DNA of 64,000 bases, from assembly GCA_945643635.1 (NCBI GenBank), contig CALZFC010000091.1, positions 477,001 to 541,000 on the forward strand, given 5' to 3'. Position numbers and translations under genes: made by a program. Of the stretch, positions 22,496 to 32,685 are shown piece by piece. The notes under the pieces are model-generated. The model did no database searches. It had not been told where the DNA came from and saw nothing but the letters and a program-made list of their open reading frames with translations. Position 1 is the stretch's first letter, and each line of letters opens with the position of its first letter. This DNA comes from Allodiplogaster sudhausi (lineage: Eukaryota; Nematoda; Chromadorea; Rhabditida; Diplogasteridae).

Positions 22496-24848
22496 ATGGA
22501 GGCGACATTCGCAGACGTCCTAACGCTATTTTATCTCTTATTTGTCGTTTTTGGCGTCTTTGGCAATTTGTGCGTCGTCGGAGCAACTATTCGTTGCAAG
22601 TTTGTCAATTTTTTAGCTGGCACTTTTTTGAAAAAGAAAACAAGTCAAGCATTATCTAATACGCTTTAAAATTAATAAAAAAACTTTCTAATTAATTTTT
22701 CAAGAGAGCTTCGGAGCCCGTGCAACATTCTGATCGCACTCTGCTCTCTCATGGACTCCGTCCACATCTGCGGCCATTTGCCAATGATCGCCGGTCCAAT
22801 CTTTGGTCCAGTCATTACGCCACCAATGACATGCTTCGCGATTGAGGTCTAAAGAGAGATGGTATCCTCAATCAGGGGGAAACCGGGTGCTAATTGTAAG
22901 ACCAAGGAGGACAACCTCTGGTCCGGGCAAGAAAGTGGCGGCCTTTTTTATTTGAGATTATCAGTAGATAAACAACGGGTTTTTAGGCAATTCCTCTGGT
23001 CGGTATATTCGCTGGCTCATCTCTGATCGTCTCCATTGCGGTTGACCGCCTCCTCGCTTGTGCAGCAATCAAATAGTGAGTTGGTTAATGCGATAAAGAG
23101 AAGCTTTACTGGAAAAACGCCCGAATTTCAGTTATAAGCACAAGAACGAGGCGCTCTATCTTTCTGGACATCTCTTGTTAGTCTCTGCTTACACTTGCGC
23201 CCAAACATCAATCGTCCTCTGCTTTGTTGGCCGGGAGTTTGTGTTTGAAATATCTTTTACCTAATAACATTAGTCAAGTCAATTGAAATAATGAATGTTT
23301 AATTTTATTTATTATGTTTCCTATTTATTCAGCGTATTTTCGTTATAAAAAGTTCACACTTCTCTTAAGAACGCCGCTTCAAAACATTGTTGAGATAATT
23401 AATCTACGATCTACTGTTTTTGAACGCATTAAAGGAGCTTGAAAGTCGCTAACTCCTAACACGAAATGCCTGCTCGTTAATGACCATAGTTGTGAGCAAT
23501 GGCAATTTACGAAGATCCTTGCTCTCGTGAAATTGGCGGTTTGCGTCCATCGACTTCTTCGCAGCCTTCTTCTTCGATGCAACGAAGGGAATTCCTCTCG
23601 AATTAACGCTCATCGCTGGTCTCTTCGTTAACACTTCCGTCACCAGTAATGTCATCATTCTCTACCTCACAAGGTTGGTTCTGGCATTGCACTTTCCAAA
23701 ACGAATGTCGTTCAAAAGCTCGCATGTTATGAAATCGGAGAGACACACATTGGCGAGCATTCTAATTAGAACAATAGCATGAATCTAGTAATGCTACATA
23801 CATATGTGACCCACATAAGCAAAGATATCAGGGAGGAATCAACTAGCTTCATACAACAACATACTACAATGTGTGTTAGCAACTCACTGTCCAACAAATT
23901 TACATAATAGTAAAAATACATGTAGATTTGTTCACGACAACCACATTTGTTTACAATAATTAAATGCTCGCATGTTCAAAAGCATGTTCAAAAGCTCGCA
24001 TGTTATGAAATCGGAGAGACACACATTGGCGAGCATTCTAATTAGAACAATAGCATGAATCTAGTAATGCTACATACATATGTGACCCACATAAGCAAAG
24101 ATATCAGGGAGGAATCAACTAGCTTCATACAACAACATACTACAATGTGTGTTAGCAACTCACTGTCCAACAAATTTACATAATAGTAAAAATACATGTA
24201 GATTTGTTCACGACAACCACATTTGTTTACAATAATTAAATGCTCGCATGTTCAAAAGCATGTTCAAAAGCTCGCATGTTATGAAATCGGAGAGACACAC
24301 ATTGGCGAGCATTCTAATTAGAACAATAGCATGAATCTAGTAATGCTACATACATATATGACCCACATAAGCAAAGATATCAGGGAGGAATCAACTAGCT
24401 TCATACAACAACATACTACAATGTGTGTTAGCAACTCACTGTCCAACAAATTTACATAATAGTAAAAATACATGTAGATTTGTTCACGACAACCACATTT
24501 GTTTACAATAATTAAATGGGTCCAATATTTTGTGGTGTAAGCCTGAGACACATATGTTCTTGTACTCAAGAACCTTGTGATGTCTGATGTATGCACTTAT
24601 GATGATGTCCTTTCGCAAATTATATATCAAAAAAGCAAATACCTAAAAGTATGAAATCATCTCGTCATCAACATTGCATAAACATTATCACTTTGAGCAC
24701 GGAATATCGAATGGCGCTGTCCTCAATGTTCTGTTGCCGCAGAAAGGCGAAGCTGCCAGCGCTGATTGTGAGTGTCGCAGTTTTGACGGAGCGTTTGCGA
24801 GAATTCACAACTTCTCTGAACACTAAACATCATGTTTCACGGCACTAG
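22496..24848 (+). pseudogene. Srsx-like receptor G, exon 5 lost
   Basis: Exons 1-4 are open and regular: 22496-22599, 22705-22846, 22987-23075, 23132-23236, with FGVFGNLCVVGATIR, SLMDSVHICGHLPM, IAVDRLLAC and YKHKNEALYLSGH. Exon 5 (the FHG..LVWI block and TM5) cannot be found. The first part of exon 6 is replaced by about 100 bases also found in the 440-bp insertion of receptor A (1945-2070). Exon 6 resumes at about 23546 with IDFFAAFFFDATKGIPLE and runs through NTSVTSNVIILYLTR to 23673. Intron 6 carries a 276-bp triplication. Exon 7 (24698-24848) reads STEYRMALSSMFCCRRKAK and ends SRH. Without TM5 and part of TM6 it cannot make a standard receptor. Confidence 0.85.
23711..24518. repeat. 276-bp tandem repeat, about 2.9 copies
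   Basis: Units begin at 23711, 23987 and 24263 (ttcaaaagctcgcatgtta). The period is exactly 276 bp and the third unit is about 20 bases short. The copies are almost identical; I saw one difference (catatgtgaccc versus catatatgaccc). Each unit ends with a short internal duplication, atgttcaaaagcatgttc. The array lies in intron 6 of receptor G. The near identity implies very recent expansion or an assembly effect. Confidence 0.95.
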
Positions 24849-25177
24849 AGACTGATACAGGTCTTCTTGGAAACGAAAAATGCATATATTTTTATTTCAA
24901 GATGGTCCAAAATATTTTCTGCAAATTTCATTTACACTTCCACGTGAATATGCACTAAAAACCCTGAATGTCAATTTCCTTAATGTTATGCTTGTATTCC
25001 ATTTATTGTCCGTATAGAGAAGATGTAGTCATACGACATTCAGAGAAAAAGGAAGAGCTTTGAAAGACCGGCTATATGTAGTATGTGAACAACGTTTTCT
25101 GCTATGTTCGTTCGCTCTGTTCGATGCTAGTCTATGATAGATTTTTGAGAACGACTCCACCGTAGGCAAACAGTTAC

Positions 25178-25220
25178 AAACGTGGCGGGTCTCGCTGTTG
25201 ACTTGAAAGCAGATATAAAA
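25178..25220 (+). promoter_or_regulatory. Lipase promoter box plus TATA (L3)
   Basis: AAACGTGGCGGGTCT at 25178-25192 (one change from consensus) and TATAAAA at 25214-25220. The ATG of L3 at 25292 is about 70 bases downstream. Confidence 0.77.
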
Positions 25221-25291
25221 GCTGAGCGTTGAGAGCCACAACATCACCATCACCTCAGTCCTTTCATTTCCCTCTGAAATCCTTGTCAAAG

Positions 25292-26630
25292 ATGTCCGTG
25301 CTCTTGGCTGCTCTGCTGCTTCTTCTTACGGCAGTAGCCTCAGGTGCCTTCGATGAAAAGTTGGCGAAGGAGAAGCTGTACCCTCTCAGCGCAGCTGCGT
25401 ACTCGTCCGAGCCACAGAAATGTATCACCAATAAACTTCAAGGCGCAACCGTTAGCTTTTCTCTCATTCAGACGATCTCTTCATGTAAAGAAGCCTTGAT
25501 TTCTCTAGCAAATGAATACCATGTTCTATATAATAAAATCACTAAAGAACTTTTCTTCCAGATCGTTCGCCAAGTGGATTCGAAATGCGATGTTTTTAAC
25601 AACAATTGCTCAGGCTTTGTTGCTGTTTCCCCTGCAGACCAGGCTATCATCCTCTCCTTCCGGTTAGGCGAGATGACAGATATTTTTGATCTAAGACCCA
25701 AGTTTGACTTGCTTCAGAGGATCAAACAGCCCGACACAACTTCTCTCTCTCGCTAGCGTAATTGGCCCACGTGTCAGTTAGAAAACTAGAGATGGCGGAA
25801 GCTTTCCTGTTTAATTATAAATAAATTCTGAACCCTCTCAAGGTCATTTTCATTGGTGGCGGCGCGATTGGGCGCTACTACTACAACGCCTTCAGTGCGC
25901 CATGGAATAACGGCCTCTTTGAATCCTTCACGAAGCTCGCCAAAGAAAATCCCACCTACAAGCTCTGGGTGAGCCTGAGAAGGCCAGAAAGGAAATCATG
26001 ATTCTGAGTTCTAGGTGACTGGTCATTCGATGGGAGCTGCGATGGCTGCGATTGCAGCTGGTGAGATTTCAGCGAGGAACCTCTTCCCCAAGGAGAAGAT
26101 TATTCTCGTCACTTTTGGCCAGCCGCGTACCGGCAACGCGGACTTTGCTAAAGCGTTTGATAGTCTGGTCGGTGTATTTCATAGTTCTCACATTTTAGAG
26201 TTCTTTCTTATTTATCGATATTTAAATAGGTGCCCGAATCATTCCGCGTCACCAACCGACTTGATATTGTGCCTCACCTTCCAGCCATCATCCCGTTCGC
26301 GTCCTCCTTGGGCTTGAATTTTCAGCACCATTCACGCGAGGTTATAATAGCTGATATAAATATGTTCATTTCTCCTACTTGGTAGTTTGTTCATCTGTTT
26401 TTCTCTTATTTGCAGATCTTCTACCCCAATGGAATGGCAGAGGGCGCCCCGTTCAAGACTTGTGCCGAATTTGAGGACCCAACCTGCTCTAACGGGTCAG
26501 ACATTTCTGCAAATTTGCATTCCTAATTGTAAGATTGGCTAGCTTCAGAAACCCACATTTCTCGGCCGCTGATAATAAGGACTACTACGGAAAGGCGCTG
26601 CCATCCTACGGAGTAAACGGCTGCATCTGA
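25292..26630 (+). CDS. Secreted class-3 lipase L3 (intact, 8 exons)
   Basis: Exons 25292-25450, 25562-25662, 25718-25772, 25843-25968, 26015-26167, 26230-26340, 26416-26495, 26549-26630 give 867 nt, 288 aa. Signal peptide MSVLLAALLLLLTAVASG; nucleophile in VTGHSMGAAM (Ser152); Asp in RLDIVPHLP (a Leu replaces the usual Arg/His just before the Asp); His in QHHSREIFYP. It is very close to L2 in exons and introns, so the duplication is recent. Exons 1 and 2 happen to stay open through intron 1, which can mislead an ORF scan into one long frame. L3 has no receptor partner immediately downstream; the module there has decayed into the 26.6-30.1 kb region. Confidence 0.9.
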
Positions 26631-28706
26631 ATTTCTTTCAGATTCTACCAATACTTTAATAGTAAAGTGCATATAATATGTAAACGAACGAACTTTTCTC
26701 TTTGTTGCGTTCATTCTCACATGCTTGATTGATTGAAAAATTAGGGGCATGAACACCAAATAATGAAATCTGAAGGATCCGCGATGTACTCTGATTTGCT
26801 CCCTAAAAATTTCACCAGAAATATTCAAAGTACCCACGAGAAAGGTGACTTGGATGAATAGTGCGGCTCCGAGCTAACTATAAGAAATTCGACTTCATAA
26901 TATTTCTTGCATGGGTCCGGGTTCGTTTCCATTTGGTGGCAAACGTTTTGCCGGCATTCAAACATTTCGAAATTTGTCCCAAATAGTCATTATTTATTTT
27001 AAAAGCATAGGCGTTGCTTGCAGTGGGTGTGATCGCAAGTCACAAATGACAGGGACTGACAGACGCTGGGGAACATGCAGTCGACGATGGAATCGCCACC
27101 GATGCACATGAGTCTGGAAGGGGCCTGGCTTGATCGAGATGTGGCCGGCCGAGTTCCACGGAAACTGCTACATTGTTAATTTGATGGCCTCTGCTTCAAA
27201 CATTTTTGAGTTCAACCCGAAAATACCCAGCCCTGCCCCCGGCCTTCGATGTAGGCCCGGCCCCAAAGCAAAACAAATCTATAAAATAACTTTATTATAT
27301 AAAAATAGTCAGTTCAACTCGATAACAACAAAAAGGCAATGAATATATGTATATACACAATGCATCCGGGCATACTAAATAAATGTATATACACAATGCA
27401 TTCGGGCATACTAAATAAAGAGGGGCACATTTCATAATGAATTGGGTCGTCAGTTGTAGTTCAACTGAGGCGCACTTCCACGGTGCACGGCCCTCGGACC
27501 ATGAGTATGCCCCAGCCCCGGCCCCCCTTGTCGGTACCGGTGTCGGAGGCATTGTGCCCTCCCCTCTGACCCATTAGACTTTCTTTATTTTAGTGTTCTT
27601 ACCATATGATAGACTCGTTTTAGATGTACTTTTATAGTTTAGAGTCTCATGTTTTAGTAGTGACTTAGCATATCTCTAAGTCACTTCTGGTTCGGGTGCC
27701 CGCGTGGAGCGGCAGGTCGAGGGTCTCCGGGATTGTGATAGTGTGCCTGCGGGCTTGTGTTGTTCTTTATTGTTGCGCTTCTCGTTTATTCTCTTTTTGA
27801 TATCTCTCAATATAAACTGTTCTTGTGTTTTGTCGTGCGCGTTGAAACACATTTCAGGTGGTTATTGGAGAGGTGGCTGAAGAAGAGGGGTCTTTGTCGT
27901 CGTCGAGATCGAACTTGTCGTTGAATCCGGGCCTATCGAGGCCGACACCGGGGGCGGGAACCCGGTGCAAGGGCCGGGGGACGGGGCCGACCATCCCTGC
28001 TTGTAGGTACTTCGACGCTTTTTGGGCGACAGCCAAGTAGCGATGACAGTGCATTGCGGTAATCTTTGCTTAAAGGAGGTTTTGTCGCCTTATTTGGTCA
28101 GGTTAAGCTAGGAACTTGGAAGCAAGTTTTTTTTTACTTGGGGAAATTCCCTATCCTCACGTACTTTGAACTCTCAGTCATCGCGAATATTCGAAAATAA
28201 AATTTTGGCGGTGCAACACCGGGGCCCACTATACACGCGAACTTGGAAGCATGCATATCAGAGCGCGCATCCATTCAACATTGTCCGGAGTTTTCTAGCT
28301 GGTTCTCTCCTAAGCCAATTGAGTAACCCCAAATTTCCATGGAGAGAGTGCGAAGGGCAACAGCACTGAGATGGGAGGATCACAGCCTTCCGAAAAATCG
28401 ATGCGTAGAGACCTACTCATTTTGCAGCCAGTGGTGACTAGAGGCTCTTCCGCACTGGAAACTATGGCTATTTTGGGTTGCTTGGCCAAACATTCGCTGT
28501 TGACCATAAACACCTCCTTTAAAATATCTATAAAAATAAACATTTCCCGAAAAGGCCATCTTGCATCTTGAGCAGTGCCCACTTTAGCATGAATGAGAGA
28601 AAAAGGTTAGAAGCTGGGGTATCCTGGATATTGCATACTTCCAAAGAAAGACTATGTGCCTGGTGAGAAAATAGGATGAAGTACATATACATATGTATTC
28701 GCCCAC
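26631..28706. other. Degraded spacer, GC-rich repeats, no gene
   Basis: No supported gene. From about 27,220 to 28,000 the composition becomes GC-rich (ggccccaaagc, gggccgggggacgggg), unlike the AT-rich surroundings, which suggests an inserted repeat or transposon remnant. Open frames on both strands at 27,854-28,054 are of equal quality and cannot be chosen between. At 28,340-28,480 lies the second copy of the repeat at 21.76-21.90 kb. A short block at about 26,830-26,895 resembles 14,765-14,850 (cccacgag wording). Confidence 0.45.
27349..27420. repeat. Two tandem copies of a 36-bp unit
   Basis: gtatatacacaatgcatccg with the following gggcatactaaataaa is repeated once with a period of 36 bp (starts 27349 and 27385) and one base change (tccggg versus ttcggg). 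Confidence 0.9.
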
Positions 28707-30138
28707 CTTGTTGCGCAGAGAATGACAGCATTCAGGGACTTGGAAATGTTTGTGAAGACGCCGATGGCGAGAAGTAGAGTCAGGTTGATTTTGAAGGATG
28801 GAGGTGGGGGAAGAGGAGCAAATATTATGCCTTACATAGAGATGCCCGTGGTGACGGAAGAGCCACCAATCATGACGGCGGTTATGAGAAACATTGAGAA
28901 AAAGACACGGCGAAGCACTAGTTCATTGCCTAGAAGACTAGGAAGTTTGTGTGAATCAATGGATATATTATGCGTATTGAAACTGACTCATCTTTCTGAG
29001 TTGCTGCCATACAACTCCATAAATTGCGAATGCTGAGATTTGGAGGACAACGCCGCAGATCACACATACTTTAACTGCAGTACCGCGAAACATTAATGGT
29101 ATCCAGCAGACGAAATCGCTGAAATTGTCTCACATTTCATGAGGAAGTCTTTTAAAAATCGAACAAAACTGAGAGAAAATTATATATAAAAATTTAATTA
29201 TTTATTTTCTTTGCTAACTCCTCTCCAATGTCGATTACAACAAGCGCAGTTATAGTGCTCGTGTATAATACAACTGGAACCATATGGAAAAGACATTGCT
29301 ATAATGTTTAAAGGTGTACAAATTCATTGCGATGCAGGCCAGAAGGCGATCGGCTGCAATTGAACACAGCGTTGCGTCGCCGCCGAGGACGCCAATCACG
29401 GGAACAATCTGGAGATGACAATTCGTCAAATATGTGTATAAACACCGTATTTTCTCTATTATTACACCCAGGGTACTATTTTTCAATACCCTTGCGGGGA
29501 GGGGCACCATTAGAGGGAGGGGTTCTATTTGAGGAAGGTGTACTATTCTTGAATGTGAAATGCAAAACATTTGATTACAACATTTTCTCTCAAAGAATAG
29601 AGCACAATAGCCCGACATCAGTGAAATCATCACTGGAATATCCGTTTTACCTCAATTTTTGAATGAATTTGTCTATTAGGGGGGCACTATTGGAGGACTA
29701 TTTTTCTACTAGAGGGAGGGTACTATTTTTCAATGACAATATCAGTACTATTAAAGGGGGTTCTAATAAGGGGGGGGGCTAACTAATAGAGAGAAAAGGG
29801 TTTGCATCAACTTCATCCGACTTCGAATGCGATGCAAATCATCGGCCGGTATGAGCTATTATTGAAGAAGAAGAAGTTGATAATCGAGAAAAAGTGGCCG
29901 CTCTGGTGCGCGATGTCGAAAACGGAACAAATTGCGATGAGGTAATTACAAGAAGTTCCCTTGTTCCTAGAAGTAAAAGTGACTAGAATGTGAAGAAGAA
30001 TAAAGTTAATATCTAAACGTTCCAGTAGACTTGCTTCAATGTAAAAGTCGCAACGACAATGAGCAGACTTCCAGTCACGCCAGTGATGGCAAAGAGAGCG
30101 TAGAATACAGTGAGAACAGTCTCGACGATATCGGCCAT
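28707..30138 (-). pseudogene. Srsx-like receptor D, A/C subfamily, broken
   Basis: Minus-strand exons: 30138-30035 (MADIVETVLTVFYALFA, TM1), 29966-29822 (CNYLIAICSVFDIAHQSGHF, TM2), 29408-29320 (GVLGGDATLCSIAADRLLAC, TM3). A shortened exon 4 covers about 29,300-29,230 (MVPVVLYTSTITALVV). Then 29118-28988 (DFVCWIPL and YGVVWQQLRKM) and 28929-28707 (TM6-TM7). Intron 3 and the first part of exon 4 are deleted, throwing the frame. Exon 6 has an in-frame TAA at 28834-28832 right after GISM. Exon 7 was not found. The exon 1 donor is GCAAGT, the usual form of a GC-AG intron. A MITE-like element occupies intron 2. Ordinary decay of an A/C-type receptor. Confidence 0.86.
29443..29806. mobile_element. 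MITE-like element, copy 1 (in intron 2 of D)
   Basis: Left end caccgtattttctctatta and right end ctaatagagagaaaa are imperfect inverted termini of the same family as the element at 40,519-40,942. The flanks inside are rich in runs like gagggaggggttct and ggggggcactatt. The central part, read in reverse complement, matches the centre of the other copy (ttccagtgatgatt and the following aatgttgt-aatcaaa wording). No transposase is encoded. It has drifted more than copy 2. Confidence 0.75.
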
Positions 30139-30692
30139 GATTTATTCAAAGCTTCAATGTGACATCTCATAAGTCGCAAAGAATAACAACACCAAAGCCA
30201 CAGAGATTACAACGATTCATATATTTATTTTTTTCTTAATACATCATAGATCTGACAACATATGGAATGGCTTTCTCGACTAACGCGACGAAACGGAACT
30301 GCAATATATGGTACAAGCAGAAATGCTGTGGGTGCAACCGAGAGATATGATTAATGATTCTTCTGGAACATAATCGTAACTGCAGTTTCAAGTTCGCGAG
30401 TTATATAATTTTAGCGAGTCCAATTTAAGGTTTTTTTCAAGCTAGAATCAGACAAATGTGGACTCAAGCCTGAGGTTTTTTGTACAGTTCACACGTATTA
30501 AGTTCACAGGGGTTTGTGCCGATCTTTTAATGAAAGAATGAGATCAAATTGGAAGGAACTTTGCGAATTCCTCGTACTTTCCGTGATGTCCGAAGCAAGT
30601 GCACTCTGGAAATGGTATAAAACCAAAGGTTGTAGTTCATTTCTCACCATTCTTCTCTCGCTTGCTCTTCATCGCGTGGTCGGCTCGAGACA

Positions 30693-31021
30693 ATGGATAG
30701 GTCGGCGTACTTCTCGGCTCCCGCGCCTTCTGGCGCCGGCTCTTACGGCTCTGGCGGCCAGAATTATGTGTCGGAGGGCTACGCATGGGATCAGCAGCCC
30801 GCGGCCGGCAACTCGGGTTCGGGCAGCGGCTACTGTCAGTTAAATTACGGGGGACTGACGGATATCTACGTTCTTTAATGTTTACTTTTTAAGTACTTGA
30901 AATAATTTTAATAGGAATTCTTTTATAAGTAATAAAAAATGATATAAGAAACGTTCTTTTTGCTGCTCCTGGCGTGACCAGGCCCCGCACCGACCAGTCG
31001 TGCTACCTTGGCCCCAACTGA
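30693..31021 (+). pseudogene. Small Gly/Ser-rich gene N1 (acceptor lost)
   Basis: Exon 1 (30693-30834) encodes MDRSAYFSAPAPSGAGSYGS, then GGQNYVSEGYAWDQQP and a Gly/Ser run ending at GSGY. A TATA box (ggtataaaa, about 30,613) lies about 75 bases upstream. Exon 2 (about 30963-31021) encodes APGVTRPRTDQSCYLGPN and stops. Exon 1 ends in phase 1, correct for exon 2, but the base before exon 2 is ttg where copy N2 has tag, so the splice acceptor appears lost. A further conserved open block (FNSASTVNSTLLAMAV) lies at about 31,145-31,207. I do not recognise the family. It is a direct duplicate of N2 at 41.5 kb. Confidence 0.55.
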
Positions 31022-31209
31022 GGTTCTTTTTATTTCTTGAAGGGCCCATGGGCTTTTTACATTTATTTTTTAATCACTATTTGAGATTTAAAAAATATAA
31101 TTAATCAATCTTCGAATGATAAAAAATTTTGTACTTGTTTTAGTATTCTTCAACTCCGCGTCCACCGTCAACTCCACGCTTCTCGCAATGGCTGTTAACT
31201 TTCTGTGAA

Positions 31210-32100
31210 ATGTGGATAAAGAACTCATTGATATTGAATGAGCACATTTCCACGCGTTAATTAGTATTCCATGCAGAGTGAATTTGTCAAAAATTCAGGG
31301 ACCATGTCCGAATGAACAATGAATACGCTATGTCACTTAAAATCATGAACAAGACCCAAAATCTATATAGGGCTCTTTGGACGCCCACAAATCTATATAG
31401 GGCTCACAATCTATATATGACGTATGTCCTTCCAACGGGAGACTGATAGATATACAGATCTATGTATGTATAATAGGAAAAGTTGCATTTACAGTCAATA
31501 AAAATTGCTGGACCAAGTTCGGACCAACTAAAAACACAGCATGATAGCAAGCGACCAGGCTCGGTCAACGCAAACGAGAATAATGACAAAAGGTAACCGA
31601 TCCAAATGCTCCCAGAAAGAGGCTATATCTTACAGAAGGAATTGTCGCTGGACTAAATACATCTGCTAGTTCCGTGGGTCACCTTTATACATATCTAATA
31701 TTCACAAAACTCTTATATGTATATATATAATGAAGTCTTAAAACAAATACTGCCATGTGATAATTTGTGTATCAGTATCGTTATTTTACAATTTACACGC
31801 GATATAGGCGAATCTTGTTGTACGAAATCAAATTAGTACATTTCTAGCTGAAATCTGGAACGAGCATTCACAATTTTCCTTTCATTTCTGCGTCTTCGAT
31901 CTTTCTAATTGAAATCACTTATTTTCGGCGAACTTCCTTCGTCCATGTTATGAACACATTACTTGCAGCCCCGTATGGAATATAATATTTTAAAGTCATA
32001 TTTTGTTTAAAAGATCTAACAACATATTAAAATGTGTCAGTCAAAGGGTGGGATGATGGCTGGCACACAAAGATTCTAGTAAGGACAAAGTTCTGCCCCA
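31210..32100. other. Spacer with dispersed repeat
   Basis: No gene. About 31,820-32,085 (aaatcaaattagtacattt, cgagcattcaca, ttattttcggcgaac, gatggctggcacac) matches about 36,990-37,260 in the same orientation; part of it also occurs in reverse at 3,120-3,240. A short tandem block aatctatatagggctc occurs twice at about 31,360-31,405. Confidence 0.6.
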
Positions 32101-32400
32101 GGTCATGGAACTTTCCAGAACATTTCGGAAGTGGGCCAACGTCTGCCCTGAGTGGTGGGAACATTCGAGAAAGTACTGGAAAAGACCGAGTTCGGCACGG
32201 GACGTCGAAGTTTCCCGAACATTTCGGAAGGGGCCACCATTTGAACATTCCAGGAAGTTCATGAAGGGACAGAGTTCTGCCCGGGACATGATGTTTTACT
32301 GAACATTCCGAAAGGGGCCAAAGTCTGTCCTGGGAACACTCGAAAAGGTTCCTGAAAGGACCGAGTTCGGTCCCGGAGATGGACTTTTCCAGAACACTCA
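32101..32400. repeat. Heat-shock-element-like array, copy 1 (about 96-bp tandem units)
   Basis: Three to four diverged tandem units, with gggcca boundaries at about 32,133, 32,232 and 32,317. Each carries alternating GAA and TTC triplets spaced exactly 5 bp, the HSF binding pattern nGAAnnTTCn. Examples: GAA 32108, TTC 32113, GAA 32118, TTT 32123, GAA 32128; GAA 32207, TTC 32212, GAA 32217, TTT 32222, GAA 32227; GAA 32159, TTC 32164, GAA 32169. Between them lie phrases such as gaccgagttcggcacgggac. It is related to the array at 39.27-39.50 kb but more diverged. It lies about 290 bases beyond the 3' end of receptor C'. Confidence 0.8.
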
Positions 32401-32416
32401 CATAGAAGCTTTAGCA

Positions 32417-32449
32417 ACCAGCCGGTGAAGTGCGCGCGAGCCGGCTGGT
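32417..32449. other. Perfect 9-bp hairpin at the end of the HSE array
   Basis: accagccgg (32417-32425) and ccggctggt (32441-32449) are perfect inverted repeats around a 15-base GC-rich loop. Helitron transposons end in such a hairpin, but the CTRR terminus expected within about a dozen bases is not visible, so a Helitron end is only a possibility. Confidence 0.55.
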
Positions 32450-32685
32450 ATCAATATAAACATAAATAGAAATTTTTAGTTTCTATTCCTTTAATTTCAT
32501 ATAACATTTTTAGGCGGAAAATATACATGTATAGTATGTGCAAGTGAACGATGAGAGGGAGTTCATTAATACAAAAAAATATATATATATATATACATAT
32601 GTATATAATTTTGCAATGCATCATTGTACAATATTCACATATGTATCTAAATACAGGCACCTCCAACATTTATTATAAACAAATG

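Noticed and set aside
23711..24518. Regularly spaced repeats that could be taken for a CRISPR array
   Set aside because: Only three 276-bp direct tandem units without unique spacers, in a eukaryotic intron.
27854..28054. GC-rich frames on both strands as a gene
   Set aside because: Equal-quality frames on both strands in a compositionally odd block are better explained by GC-rich repeat sequence.
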